Assembly (NCBI GenBank): GCA_029573725.1
Contig: JAKQDQ010000042.1
Location: 250,777-314,776 of the forward strand
Direction of reading: 5' to 3'
From: Verrucomicrobiota bacterium
GTDB taxonomy: Bacteria; Verrucomicrobiota; Verrucomicrobiia; Limisphaerales; JADLHS01
DNA length: 64,000 nucleotides
The notes below the pieces were generated by a model that saw only the letters and a program-made list of their open reading frames with translations, was not told the DNA's origin and did not search any database. The translations under genes and the position numbers were made by a program. Each line of letters starts with the position of its first letter. Position 1 is the first letter of the stretch. Shown piece after piece: positions 22,297-32,320 of this stretch.

Positions 22297-23175
22297 TTAT
22301 TCACCCCGGGCGCCATCAGAGGTCGGCGCTTTCTCCAGCCGTCGGGCGAGGGCGCACAACCAGTGTTCCACGTCGTCAATCACCGTATCCGGAGTGGAGG
22401 TGCCGGCTGTAATGCCCACCCGGTCGGTCGGACGAAACCATTCCACGCACAAATTCGCCAGCGTCTGGACGTGGTGCACCCGGGCACAATACTGGCGGCA
22501 GGTGGTGACCAGCTCGCGGGTGTTGTTGCTGGCCGCGCCGCCGATGACCACCACTACGTCACTGTTCCGGGCCAGGGTCACCGCTGCGTGCTGACGCTGT
22601 TTTGTCGGCTGGCAGACCGTGTCCATGAAGCGCACCTCGGACCGGGGAAATTGCTGACGCAGGCGGGAAACCAGATGTCGCACGCGTGCGACGGGCTGCG
22701 TGGTTTGTGCCACCACACCAAAACGCGGACGCTCACGAAGCCGGGTCACATCGTCCTCGTTCAGCACAACGTCAAATTCTGCATAATCCTCCGTCAAACC
22801 GCGGACTTCGACATGACCGGGCTTGCCGATGACGACGGGGTGAAAGCCGGCGGCCACCAGGCCGGCCAGCGCACGATGCGCCAGATGCACCAGCGGGCAG
22901 GTCGCTTCGAGAACGCGGTGGCCGGCGGCGGAGGCGGCGGCCTTCGCCTGGTCCGAAGCGCCGTGGGCGGTGATCATCACAGTCGGCGTAACGGCATCCC
23001 CGGGGTGTTGGACCATGCGCACGCCGCGCGCCCGGAGGCGGGCGACCACGGTTTCGTTGTGGACCAGATCGCCGAGAATGGTCAGTGGTTGTTGCGCCGA
23101 TTGTTCAAGGGCAAGCGCAATGGCGTCGCGGACGCCAAAGCACATGCCGAGATGCTGGGCCCGGAAAATTTTCAT
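22297..23175 (-). CDS. ispH: 4-hydroxy-3-methylbut-2-enyl diphosphate reductase
   Basis: Three cluster-ligand contexts GMCFGV, EATCPLV and DTVCQPTKQRQ; LGDLVHNETVV. Confidence 0.93.
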   Translation of the reverse strand: MKIFRAQHLGMCFGVRDAIALALEQSAQQPLTILGDLVHNETVVARLRARGVRMVQHPGDAVTPTVMITAHGASDQAKAAASAAGHRVLEATCPLVHLAHRALAGLVAAGFHPVVIGKPGHVEVRGLTEDYAEFDVVLNEDDVTRLRERPRFGVVAQTTQPVARVRHLVSRLRQQFPRSEVRFMDTVCQPTKQRQHAAVTLARNSDVVVVIGGAASNNTRELVTTCRQYCARVHHVQTLANLCVEWFRPTDRVGITAGTSTPDTVIDDVEHWLCALARRLEKAPTSDGARGE

Positions 23176-23366
23176 GGACTGCGGAATGAACCACCACGAG
23201 CAAAGGCTTTCCCCTGCCGATTCCGATCGGCGGACAGAAACCCGGCAACGGCCGTTGGATCCGGCGCTTGATGCCGGGCTTGTTCGTGAATGGCTGGGTA
23301 TTTACTTTGCATCACAAAGTAAAAGACCGGGACGGGTGGTTTCTGTTCAAAGAAATGATTGTGGCC

Positions 23367-23675
23367 TCAGGCGTTTCGAGCCTGGTGAACGATCTTTTCC
23401 AGCAGCGTGATGTAATCCGCGAAGGCGGCGCGCCCGGCGGCCGTCAGCGTGCAGGTCGTGAGCGGCCGCTTGTTCTGATACAATTTGGCCACCACGACAT
23501 AGCCTGCTTCCTGCAACGTGCGGATGTGGGTGGTTACGTTCCCGTCGGTCATGCCCAGCGTGTCGCGCAATTCGGTGAAGGAGAGTTCAGGTGTGGCCGC
23601 CAGCAGGGACATGATGGCGAGCCGTCCCTTCTCGTGGATGACCCGGTCGAGTTGCCGGAAGGGTTCGGGGTTCAC
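23367..23675 (-). CDS. Winged-helix DNA-binding protein (MarR/ArsR-like, HTH_34 type)
   Basis: LDRVIHEKGRLAIMSLLAATPELSFTELRDTLGMTDGNVTTHIRTLQEAGYV; GTG start overlapping the upstream stop (GTGA). Confidence 0.82.
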   Translation of the reverse strand: MNPEPFRQLDRVIHEKGRLAIMSLLAATPELSFTELRDTLGMTDGNVTTHIRTLQEAGYVVVAKLYQNKRPLTTCTLTAAGRAAFADYITLLEKIVHQARNA

Positions 23676-24346
23676 GGTGGCGTTTCCCGCTTTTCGGTAA
23701 AATACAGGCCAACCCCGTAGGCCAGTTGCAGAAAACCGAAGAAGAGTCCCATGAGCCAGTGACTGGTCGGCCAGCGGGCCTCCAGGTGAGCTTGGTGATG
23801 CGTCGCCGTGATCCAGAACAGCAGGACCGCCCCTCCGGCGATGAACACCCACGCCAGCCAACGCAAGCCGCGTGATGTAAAAAATCCGGCGGCATGCAGG
23901 GCGCAGCCGTAGAGCATGGCCCAGATTGCTGTCAAAACGATCAGCATACCCCGATCCTCCGTCATGCCGGGCGGCGGGTCTGCCGCCGGCGTTGCGGAGC
24001 AAATGACCAGAAACCAGAGTCCCACCAGCAACCCCGTCACCAGGCAAGGGAGCAGGGCCGTCGCCACCCGTCGGGCGGGCGGCGACCAAAATGCCTCCGC
24101 GCTGTTGAGGGCTTGTCGCCGGACCAGGAGGAGCGCCCCGGCCAGCCCTACCAGCGCCACCCCGAACCAGTAGCCGATGAATGCCCGTTCAGACTCAACG
24201 CGCAAAAACACGCCCAGTGCCGCGGCGATGACTCCGGTCGCGCCGGCAAAAGTCATCACTGGTGCCAGCGCCCGGCGGTAAAGCGCCGAGCGCTCCATGA
24301 GGGTGCGGATGACTTGCAGGTGCTCGACGGCCCAATGGTCACTCAT
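23672..24346 (-). CDS. Multi-pass membrane protein co-transcribed with the wHTH regulator
   Basis: MSDHWAVEHLQVIRTLMERSALYRRAL then several TM segments; ATG at 24346; stop overlaps the regulator start. Confidence 0.75.
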   Translation of the reverse strand: MSDHWAVEHLQVIRTLMERSALYRRALAPVMTFAGATGVIAAALGVFLRVESERAFIGYWFGVALVGLAGALLLVRRQALNSAEAFWSPPARRVATALLPCLVTGLLVGLWFLVICSATPAADPPPGMTEDRGMLIVLTAIWAMLYGCALHAAGFFTSRGLRWLAWVFIAGGAVLLFWITATHHQAHLEARWPTSHWLMGLFFGFLQLAYGVGLYFTEKRETPP

Positions 24347-24860
24347 GGCGGTAACTTTGTTCTGCAAAGTATCAACGTCAAGCCGGGACTTTTTGTCGCC
24401 GGGAGGCTTCGGAATGGCGCCGGCCGGCGTCATTACCCGCACCAGGCGTGAGCCCGGGCCTGAACTCTGCAGGAAGGGGCGCGTTTGCTGTCGGGCGCCA
24501 CTGCTTCTGCGGACCGTTTCCAACGTGCTTGGCCCGCGGGGCTGCCAGGCCGCCGGCCCCAGCGACCGGGACTGAAATCCATCGGGCATGAGTGATAATG
24601 AGGGTCTGGTTACGGTGCTGCGGGACGCCATGTGTCTCACGGAATCGCCTCCTGTCCCCTCAAGCTCGCTTCCGGTGTTGACCGACGCGAGATCACCCCA
24701 CTTCAATCCAGCCGATCACGGCAAGCGATTGCGCATGAGGTGTGGATTTGCTCCGTGCCACAATCACCCTCCCAACACCCGGGTCTTGAGGTTGCGCGCT
24801 TCCCGTCGCATGAATATCCAATTGCGTCCCCGTGCCGGGAGGGGAATACTTTTTCCGCAC

Positions 24861-25823
24861 ATGAGGACAGGTCGAAAAGAAACGGAAGCGAGGCCGCATC
24901 CGCCGCGTCTCGATTCACGCCGGGAGTTTATGAAGCGCTCGGTGCTGACGCTGGGGGGATTGGCATGCTGTCGGGATATCGTGGCGCAATCCACCAATCG
25001 GGAGTCTCCCGCGCTTTTGAGCAGAAAGCCGGATTCAAAAGTTGCCGGAGTCCAACTGGGGCTTAATGTGCCTTATAGCTTCGGGGACATGCGCATGAGC
25101 GGCGCCGCCATTCTCACGAACTGCGTGCAACTGGGGCTCAGCGCCGTGGAATTGCGCACGCAGCCGGTGGAAGTGTTTATCGGCGCTCCGCGCGATCCGG
25201 GCGCGTTGCGGTCCGAGGCGGAAGCGGGGCCGGGCGCCCGGGTGCGGGAGTTCCGGCGGATGTATGAAACGGCGGGAGTGGCGATGGAGATCGTCAAAGT
25301 GGATGGAATCTTTCAACTGACGGACGCCGAACTGGATTATGTCTTCATGCTGGCGCGGAGGTTGGGAGCCCGCGCGCTTTCCACCGAGATTTCGCATCGC
25401 GATGACGATTTGAAACGCGTCGGGGAGTTTGCCGACAAGCACCAGCTCTGGGTGGGGTATCACGGCCATGCCTCCACCCGTCCGGAACACTGGGAACGCG
25501 CATTCGCGCTGGCCAGGCATAACGGCGCGAACGTGGACTTGGGTCATTTTGTGGCTGGACTGAACACTTCCCCGATTCCTTTCATCAAACAATACCACTC
25601 GCGCATCACACACCTGCATGTGAAGGACCGCCGGAAGAACGATGGTCCGAGCGTGGCGTTCGGCGAAGGCGACACGCCCATCGTGGAAGTGCTTCGTCTG
25701 CTGCGCGAACACCAGTGGCCCATGCAGGCGACGATTGAATTTGAATATCCCGTGCCGGCCGGGTCGGACCGGATGACGGAGATCGCGCGCGCCATCCAAT
25801 ACTGTCGTCGCGCCCTGGTGTAA
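24861..25823 (+). CDS. Sugar phosphate isomerase/epimerase (TIM barrel) with Tat-like signal
   Basis: SRREFMKRSVLTLGG leader; ELDYVFMLARRLGARALSTEIS; NVDLGHFVAGLNTSPIPFIKQYHSRITHLHVKDRRK. Confidence 0.87.
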   Translation: MRTGRKETEARPHPPRLDSRREFMKRSVLTLGGLACCRDIVAQSTNRESPALLSRKPDSKVAGVQLGLNVPYSFGDMRMSGAAILTNCVQLGLSAVELRTQPVEVFIGAPRDPGALRSEAEAGPGARVREFRRMYETAGVAMEIVKVDGIFQLTDAELDYVFMLARRLGARALSTEISHRDDDLKRVGEFADKHQLWVGYHGHASTRPEHWERAFALARHNGANVDLGHFVAGLNTSPIPFIKQYHSRITHLHVKDRRKNDGPSVAFGEGDTPIVEVLRLLREHQWPMQATIEFEYPVPAGSDRMTEIARAIQYCRRALV

Positions 25824-25848
25824 GTTTCCAGGCGCGCGCACCGGCCGG

Positions 25849-26775
25849 TTATCGCCTGGTGCGAAGGGCCATGGTCCGCCAGATCAGCGAGGTGTTGTTG
25901 GTGATGATGCCATCCACACCCATGTCCAGTAATTTGTCGGCGGTGGCGGAATCATTGATGGTATAGACCCAGACTTTAAGACCGATTTGGTGCGCGTAGG
26001 CGACGGCGGTGCGGGTGACGTTTTGGTTCCACACGGCGAGCAGTGCGCCGCGCTTTTTGGCTTCATCAAGCCACCGTGGGCTCAACACCTTTTCCTCCTC
26101 GGTCGGGTTCCAGTCTTTGAGCCGCGTCGGCCCGAGCACTCCCAGCACCTGTTCCGGAGCCAGCCGATGGCAGTCGGCGATGTAATCCCAGTCAAAGGAT
26201 TGGATGACCACGGCATTGATCAGCTTTTTTTTGCGCAGCAATTCGAGGCATTGAGCGGCGCTGCCGGCCTTGCGTTCGATCAGGGTGACGTTGCCATTTT
26301 GAATTTCCTCCAGAGCCTCCTCCAAGGTGGGCAAATGGGTGTTGGGATAGGGGGGATGAAACCAACTGCCCGCGTCCAGTTCTCTCAGCTCGGCCAGGGT
26401 CTTGTCGGCGATCCGAAGGTTGCTGCCGCCCCAGCGTTTGGTGGCATCCGTGGTGCGGTCCACGGTGCCGTCGTGACACACAATCATCGCTCCATCCCGG
26501 GTGACGTGATAGTCCAGTTCGATGAGATCGGCCCCGGCGATTTTGGCCAGATGAAACGAGGGCAGGGTGTTTTCGGGGGCAAATTGTGGAAAGCCGCGGT
26601 GGCCGATGACCAGCGGGCGGGTCTGCGCGATCAAGTCTTCGGCGACCGAGGCGGAAAGGGCGGGGTTAGGCATGCTCCAGCACAGGACTCCGGTGATCAC
26701 TCCTCCCCAGGCCAGCGCGTGTCGGCAGGAGAGGTTGCTTAACGATGCGAGCGTTTGACTTTTCATGGAAGTCAT
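25849..26775 (-). CDS. Glycerophosphodiester phosphodiesterase family protein
   Basis: VIGHRGFPQFAPENTLPSFHLAKIAGADLIELDYHVTRDGAMIVCHDGTVDRTTD; C-terminal VYTINDSATADKLLDMGVDGIITNN. Confidence 0.95.
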   Translation of the reverse strand: MTSMKSQTLASLSNLSCRHALAWGGVITGVLCWSMPNPALSASVAEDLIAQTRPLVIGHRGFPQFAPENTLPSFHLAKIAGADLIELDYHVTRDGAMIVCHDGTVDRTTDATKRWGGSNLRIADKTLAELRELDAGSWFHPPYPNTHLPTLEEALEEIQNGNVTLIERKAGSAAQCLELLRKKKLINAVVIQSFDWDYIADCHRLAPEQVLGVLGPTRLKDWNPTEEEKVLSPRWLDEAKKRGALLAVWNQNVTRTAVAYAHQIGLKVWVYTINDSATADKLLDMGVDGIITNNTSLIWRTMALRTRR

Positions 26776-26810
26776 GTTGCCAGTTTTGATGCGCCGGGGT
26801 GAGCAAAAAA

Positions 26811-27545
26811 TTAAAACGCTTTGACTGCGAAGCGATACATGTCCCCGCGATACACGGAATTCTCCATTTCCGCAATGAGCTCCTTGCCACAGAAGGAGAC
26901 GCCTTCCACCCGGAAGGCGGGGACGTCCGGTCCCACTTCAAAAATATCCAGCAGCTCTCCGCTCAAAATCACCGCGCTCAGCATCTGGTTGATTTCCGTC
27001 AACCGAATCCCGTAACCCTTCTCATAAATGTCATAAAGGGAGGATTCCAGGTTCTTGCGATGAATTTCCGGAAATAACTGCAACGAGATGTAGCGCGTCT
27101 CTTTCATCATCGGGATCCCGTCGGCAAGCCGGAGCCGTTCGATTTCGCAAAACGGCGCGGCCAGGGTGTAGTCCTTGCCGTTGACGGTCTGGGTGTGGTC
27201 GCGATACCGCAAATGGAAGCCGATGAGCCGTGTGGAGGGTTTGCGCCCCGCTTCCACCATGTTTTTGGTGAAGCCGAAGATGCGGCTGACGGAGCGTTCC
27301 ACCGTGGATTGGCGGGAAACGAAGGTGCCTTTGCCCCGCACGCGTTTTACCCAACCCGCCTTTTCCAGTTCGAGCAGGGCCTTGCGCGCGGTGGTGTTGC
27401 TGACCCGGTGCTGCTCGATCAGTTCGTTCTCCGAGGGCACGAGCGCCCCGGTCTGAAGCTCCCCCCGCTGGATGCGGGTGATGATTTCCCGGGTGATCCG
27501 AAAGTACTTCGGGAACGGTTTTTCAACTGCCAGTTTGGCGGCCAC
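26811..27545 (-). CDS. GntR family transcriptional regulator (UTRA domain)
   Basis: YFRITREIITRIQRGELQTGALVPSENELIEQHRVSNTTARKALLELEKAGWVKRVRGKGTFV. Confidence 0.95.
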   Translation of the reverse strand: MAAKLAVEKPFPKYFRITREIITRIQRGELQTGALVPSENELIEQHRVSNTTARKALLELEKAGWVKRVRGKGTFVSRQSTVERSVSRIFGFTKNMVEAGRKPSTRLIGFHLRYRDHTQTVNGKDYTLAAPFCEIERLRLADGIPMMKETRYISLQLFPEIHRKNLESSLYDIYEKGYGIRLTEINQMLSAVILSGELLDIFEVGPDVPAFRVEGVSFCGKELIAEMENSVYRGDMYRFAVKAF

Positions 27546-27694
27546 AGGCGTTTCATGTTGGCGATTCGGCGCAACGAGTCAAGTATCGCGCCAATCCCGC
27601 CGCCGCTGCCCGGGGCGTGCATTGCCTCCTGGACGCCGGCGGTGGGGTGGATGAAACCCGCCCCGCAAACGCGGCGGACTGATCCACCTGGCGC

Positions 27695-29833
27695 TCACGA
27701 AACCGCCGCGCCGTAGAGGCGCTCCACTTTTACCAACTGAGCGGTGCGTTTGCCAACGACGTTTGGATAGACCGTGGCATCCATCGCCACGGCGGGCGGG
27801 CCATCCTCCGGCGACACGCTGCCCACGATCACGTGCGCCGAATAGAGGCCGCCCGTCCACCAGCGCCGGTCGGTGACGTAGAGCAGATCCCCCACTTGCG
27901 CTTCCAGGGCCTTGGCGAGGGCGGCGGTAATCCGCACGCTGGGCAGCTCGGACTCGCCAAACCTGGGCAGGGGTTGCGCGAGCGGCTGCGGCTGGGCCAG
28001 GGCACGGACCACGGGACATTCGCGGCCGGGGGAACCTTTGTAATGGCGCAGCGCGTCGCTGATGGTGCCCCAGACGAGTCCCCGCTGTTTTTCCCAGGGC
28101 TCGGGCTTGGTGAACAGGGCGACGCCCACGGCGATGACCAGACAGCAAATGATGCCGTAACAGGCGCGCATGAATTCCTGTTCCCGCATACCCGCAAAGA
28201 AATTGCCCACGGTATCGCCTCCGGGCACACCCTGGGCAAACGGCTTGATGAGCGCGGGGAAAAACATCGAGGCGGTCATCACCACCAATCCGCCCGCCAG
28301 CGTGGCGACGGCAGCTTTGCAGGTGAACCGGCGCCAAAAAACGGACAGGATCAGGGTCACCACCATGGGCGGGGTCACGGCGGCGGTGAACGCGGCGTGG
28401 GCGCGGTAGATGGATTTGAAATTCATGAACATGGGCACCAGGAGGATGCCGATCAAGGCCGCGGCCACGGCCGCGATCCGCGCGGCGCTCAGGAGTTGCC
28501 GATCCGTGGCCTGGGGGCGGAAGTAAGGGCGGTAAACATCATTCACCGTCACCGCCGAAACCGCCGTGATCAATGTGTCCACTGTGGACATGAGCGCCGC
28601 TGTCATCCCCGCCAGAATTAATCCGAAGACGCCCGGATGACTGAGCAGTTCCGTGGCGATGAAAAACGCCTGGTCCGGGGCCACCTCGGGCAACACGCCC
28701 GCGTGCGTGAGGGAGCGCGCCACGATGCCGCCCGAGGCGACGACCAGTGCGCCGATGAACATCAGCCCCACCGTCATGACCGTGGCGGCCTTGCGGCCTT
28801 CGTCCAGCGATTTGGCCGCCATGAACCGCATCAAAATGCCCTGGTTGAGGAAGTAGAACATGGCGGAATTGGCGATGGCGTCCTGCCAAAAAACGCCGAC
28901 CGCGGGAAAATTCCGGTCCTCATTGAAATTGGGAAAGGCCAACCGGGCCGGGCGGGGCAGGTGGTCCCACAGCGCTTCAAAGCCACCCAGGTAGGAGGCG
29001 CCCAGGATGAAAATCAGGCCGCCGGTCAGCAGCAGAAACAATCCGTGCAACAGGTCATTCATGATGACGCTGCTCTGGCCGCCGACAGTGACGTAGGTGG
29101 TGGAGATAAGCGCGACGATGACCGCCGACCAGAAAATGGACCAGCCGGCGAGCGCATTCACCACCACACCCATGGTGAAGAGATTTACACCCACGTAACC
29201 AATCAGGTAGATCAGGATGTAAACCGTGGCCCAGCGCCGCACTTGCGGGCTGAACCGGCGGGCGAAATATTCGGGAACGGACAGAATGCGGGAAAAATAC
29301 AGCAGGGGCAGCCAGCCAAAGACAATCAGCGGAAACCACACCCAGTCATTCCAGTAGGACTGGGTGGCGCCCATGCCGTATTTGTAGCCGATTTCACTGT
29401 ATTTGACGAAACTGTACGAGCCAATCGTCGTGGCCACCAGGCTGATGGCGATGAGCCACCAGGCAAAGCGCTGGCCGCCGAAGAAGAAATCACGTGTGGT
29501 TTGTTGCTTGCGCCCAAAGTACAAACCGTTGGCGATCACGAGCGCGAAGTAGCCCACGACGATGACGTAGTCCACCGGCGCACCCCGGATATGCCCTTTT
29601 TTCTGCAACACCGCCTCCGCCCCGCCCTGGTAGGCTTTGGGCGCAGCGGTGGTCATGGGGGCGAATTGCAGCCAGCCTTGCAGGACGGCGTAAAAGCCAA
29701 TCACGCCCAGGCACAGCAGCAGATTGCGGAGTTTGCGTCCGGTGAAACCGAGGTAACCCTGACGCGCAGCGTAACCGAGACCGATGAGAAAAATCACGCC
29801 GCCAACGAGGTAGGTGTAAAGATAAGCTTCCAT
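27695..29833 (-). CDS. Sodium:solute symporter family protein
   Basis: TTRDFFFGGQRFAWWLIAISLVATTIGSYSFVKYSEIGY; many TM segments; TVDTLITAVSAVTVNDVYRPYFRP. Confidence 0.93.
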   Translation of the reverse strand: MEAYLYTYLVGGVIFLIGLGYAARQGYLGFTGRKLRNLLLCLGVIGFYAVLQGWLQFAPMTTAAPKAYQGGAEAVLQKKGHIRGAPVDYVIVVGYFALVIANGLYFGRKQQTTRDFFFGGQRFAWWLIAISLVATTIGSYSFVKYSEIGYKYGMGATQSYWNDWVWFPLIVFGWLPLLYFSRILSVPEYFARRFSPQVRRWATVYILIYLIGYVGVNLFTMGVVVNALAGWSIFWSAVIVALISTTYVTVGGQSSVIMNDLLHGLFLLLTGGLIFILGASYLGGFEALWDHLPRPARLAFPNFNEDRNFPAVGVFWQDAIANSAMFYFLNQGILMRFMAAKSLDEGRKAATVMTVGLMFIGALVVASGGIVARSLTHAGVLPEVAPDQAFFIATELLSHPGVFGLILAGMTAALMSTVDTLITAVSAVTVNDVYRPYFRPQATDRQLLSAARIAAVAAALIGILLVPMFMNFKSIYRAHAAFTAAVTPPMVVTLILSVFWRRFTCKAAVATLAGGLVVMTASMFFPALIKPFAQGVPGGDTVGNFFAGMREQEFMRACYGIICCLVIAVGVALFTKPEPWEKQRGLVWGTISDALRHYKGSPGRECPVVRALAQPQPLAQPLPRFGESELPSVRITAALAKALEAQVGDLLYVTDRRWWTGGLYSAHVIVGSVSPEDGPPAVAMDATVYPNVVGKRTAQLVKVERLYGAAVS

Positions 29834-29839
29834 GGTGAA

Positions 29840-31333
29840 TTAACGGGGAGTCGGAGAGGACTGGACCAGTTGCTGATAACGCCTGATTTCCTCCAGGCGT
29901 TGTTCGGGGGACCAGCCGAGGCATTCGGCCATCCCCCGCGATGTTTGCTCCGCCAGCGCTTCCACTTCGCGATGGTAATAGTGCCAGCCCGCGCGGCGTA
30001 GCAAAACATCATCCAGATGCACGGCCCATTCCCGGGCGCAAAAGTGCTGCACCAGGTCCGGGCTGAACCCGGGAGGTAGAACGCTGCTGATGCCGCGCAC
30101 CTCCGCCTCGGGCAGCAACGGCTCGTCCGCCGTGCGACAACGGGTGGGGCGTCGCGCCACCCCGTTGGCGGCCATCAACATTTTCACCACCTGGTCCACC
30201 GTTTGTTCTGCCATGAGCCGGTAGGTCGTCAATTTGCCGCCCGCCACGTCCCACCAGCCCGGCTCGGGGGAGCGGATTTCGTGACTGCGGGAAATATCGG
30301 AGGGCTTGCCATGCGGATCAGCAATCAATGGCCGCAGCCCCGCCCACGAACTGATGACGTCGGCTGCGGTCAGGCGGGCTTGCGGGAAAAACTGGTTGGT
30401 GACCGCAAGGACATAGGCCATGTCCGCCTGGTCCGTATGCACCCGGGCCGGATCGCCGGCGTAGTCCGTGTCCGTGGTGCCGAGGATGGTGCGCTCGCCC
30501 CAGGGGATGGCAAACAGAATGCGCTTGCCTTCGGTCATGACGACGGTGTCCGGCACGGGCACGCGACTCCGCTCCACCACCAGATGCACGCCTTTGGTGA
30601 CCCGCAGTTTCACGCGACTGTGGGGCAGGGCGTCGGCCCACGGACCGGTCGCGTTCACGATGGCCCGCGTGGGGATGGTGCCGGTGGCGCCGGTCAGTTG
30701 ATCCGTCACCTCGGCCTGCCACATTTGCGCCCGGGAGGCGGCAGTGAACCGGGTGTAATTCGACACCCGGGCGCCGTGGCGCGCGGCCGAACGCAGGGTG
30801 TCCAGCACCAGCCGCGCGTCGTTGGTAAAACCATCGAAATAGCGAACCGCCCCGGTCAACTGGGTCTGATTCAACGCGGGCACCAACGTCGCCAGCGTGC
30901 TTCGATTCAACCAGGTGGATTTGCCCAGGTTGCGTCCGCCGCAAAGCAGGTCGTAAATTTTCACGCCGATTTTCAATTGCCACAGCACCCAGTGCTTGTT
31001 GCTGCGGTATGTGGGGAAGATGAACGGCAACGGTGCGGCGAGATGAGGCGCGATTTGGTGGAGGATCTTTTTCTCCACGCTGGCTTCATGGACCAGGCCG
31101 ATGCGGCCCTGGGCGAGGTAACGCAGGCCGCCATGGAGGAGGCGGCTGGAACGGCTGCTGGTGCCGAACGCGAAATCCGCCTGCTCCACCAGCCCCGTCC
31201 GCAAACCGCGCATGGCCGCGTCCCGTGCAATCCCGGCGCCGACGATGCCTCCGCCGATGACCAGCAGGTCGAGCGGCGTTTCAGTTAACGCTCTAAGCAT
31301 TTCGGCTCGTTTGGAGGCGAGGGTTGGTTTCAT
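29840..31333 (-). CDS. glpD: FAD-dependent glycerol-3-phosphate dehydrogenase
   Basis: LLVIGGGIVGAGIARDAAMRGLRTGLVEQADFAFGTSSRSSRLLHGGLRYLAQGRIGLVHEA; GTTDTDYAGDPARVHTD; VAGGKLTTYRLMAEQTVD. Confidence 0.95.
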   Translation of the reverse strand: MKPTLASKRAEMLRALTETPLDLLVIGGGIVGAGIARDAAMRGLRTGLVEQADFAFGTSSRSSRLLHGGLRYLAQGRIGLVHEASVEKKILHQIAPHLAAPLPFIFPTYRSNKHWVLWQLKIGVKIYDLLCGGRNLGKSTWLNRSTLATLVPALNQTQLTGAVRYFDGFTNDARLVLDTLRSAARHGARVSNYTRFTAASRAQMWQAEVTDQLTGATGTIPTRAIVNATGPWADALPHSRVKLRVTKGVHLVVERSRVPVPDTVVMTEGKRILFAIPWGERTILGTTDTDYAGDPARVHTDQADMAYVLAVTNQFFPQARLTAADVISSWAGLRPLIADPHGKPSDISRSHEIRSPEPGWWDVAGGKLTTYRLMAEQTVDQVVKMLMAANGVARRPTRCRTADEPLLPEAEVRGISSVLPPGFSPDLVQHFCAREWAVHLDDVLLRRAGWHYYHREVEALAEQTSRGMAECLGWSPEQRLEEIRRYQQLVQSSPTPR

Positions 31334-31339
31334 GGAAAA

Positions 31340-32215
31340 TCAGGACAGTGCGTGCGCCGCTCGAAGTTGAGCTCCGAACTCGGCCAGCGAGGGGACCACC
31401 AGATCGGGAGGGGCGGCATCGCCTTGCGCCTGTGCGTGTGTCGTTTCGCCGGTGAGCACGAGCACGCTCAACGCCCCCGTGCGGTGGGCCATGGCCATGT
31501 CGGTGTAGAGACGGTCACCCACCATGGCCAGTTCGCTGGCGCGCAACCGGTGCTGACGCAGAATTCCCTGGAGCATTGCCGGATCGGGCTTGCCCAACAC
31601 CGCGGTCGGTGGGCGGCCGGTGGCGCTTTCCAACGCGGCACAGATGGCGCCACAATCCACCAGCACGGTGGGCTGATCCGTGGGGCAGACGCGATCCGGA
31701 TTGGTCGCAAAGTACGGTTTGCCCTGCTGGATCCACCAGGCGGCCCGGCACAGCCGCGGATAGGTCAGGGCCAGGTCGAAACCCACGACCACCGCATCCG
31801 GTTCCGCCCCGGGACTTTCGGGCATCAGTTCGAATCCCGCCTGGGCAAAGGCAGCCGCCATGCTGGCGGTGCCCAAAACAAACAGCCGGCGGATTTCCGG
31901 AAACCGTTGTTGCAAAAATCCGATCGTGGCCTGCGCGGATGTGTAGAGCTGCTGCGGCGTCGCAGGAATGCCCAGGGTTTTGAAGTGTTCCAGGTAATCA
32001 GCGACGTTTTTTGAGGGGTTGTTGGTCAGGAACGTGTGACCAATCCCCAACTGGTCGAGCAGTTGCAGAAACGGCCTGGTGGCGGCAAACAAAGTGTTGC
32101 CACGGTAAATCGTTCCGTCCATGTCCAGCGCCACGTGGCGCAATTGTCGCAATCGCGCCGGCAAGTCGGGCGCGGGCAATTTTGGCGTACTAAGAGCGGC
32201 AGCAGCTGTCCTCAT
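31340..32215 (-). CDS. HAD-IIA family (NagD-like) sugar phosphatase
   Basis: VALDMDGTIYRGNTLF; FLTNNPSKN; VLGKPDPAMLQGIL; VGDRLYTDMAMAHRTG; start taken at MRTAAAALS (the frame extends to 32269). Confidence 0.9.
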   Translation of the reverse strand: MRTAAAALSTPKLPAPDLPARLRQLRHVALDMDGTIYRGNTLFAATRPFLQLLDQLGIGHTFLTNNPSKNVADYLEHFKTLGIPATPQQLYTSAQATIGFLQQRFPEIRRLFVLGTASMAAAFAQAGFELMPESPGAEPDAVVVGFDLALTYPRLCRAAWWIQQGKPYFATNPDRVCPTDQPTVLVDCGAICAALESATGRPPTAVLGKPDPAMLQGILRQHRLRASELAMVGDRLYTDMAMAHRTGALSVLVLTGETTHAQAQGDAAPPDLVVPSLAEFGAQLRAAHALS

Positions 32216-32241
32216 CAAGACCGATACATTTTGCGTGGTTC

Positions 32242-32293
32242 GTTTGTCCGGCGCGGCAACCCGGACCATCCGGTTGCCGCGCTCCGGACAAAC
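32242..32293. other. Long stem-loop: 10+10 bp stem with 2-nt bulge and 10-nt loop, no T-tract
   Basis: GTTTGTCCGG-CGCGGCAACC-[CGGACCATCC]-GGTTGCCGCG-CT-CCGGACAAAC. Confidence 0.85.
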
Positions 32294-32320
32294 TCACCCC
32301 GGCAGTTTCTCCATTCGGAC

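Noticed and set aside
28637-30001. 454-aa plus-strand ORF opposite the sodium:solute symporter
   Set aside because: His/Gln/Arg/Gly-rich shadow of a membrane protein gene; no independent support
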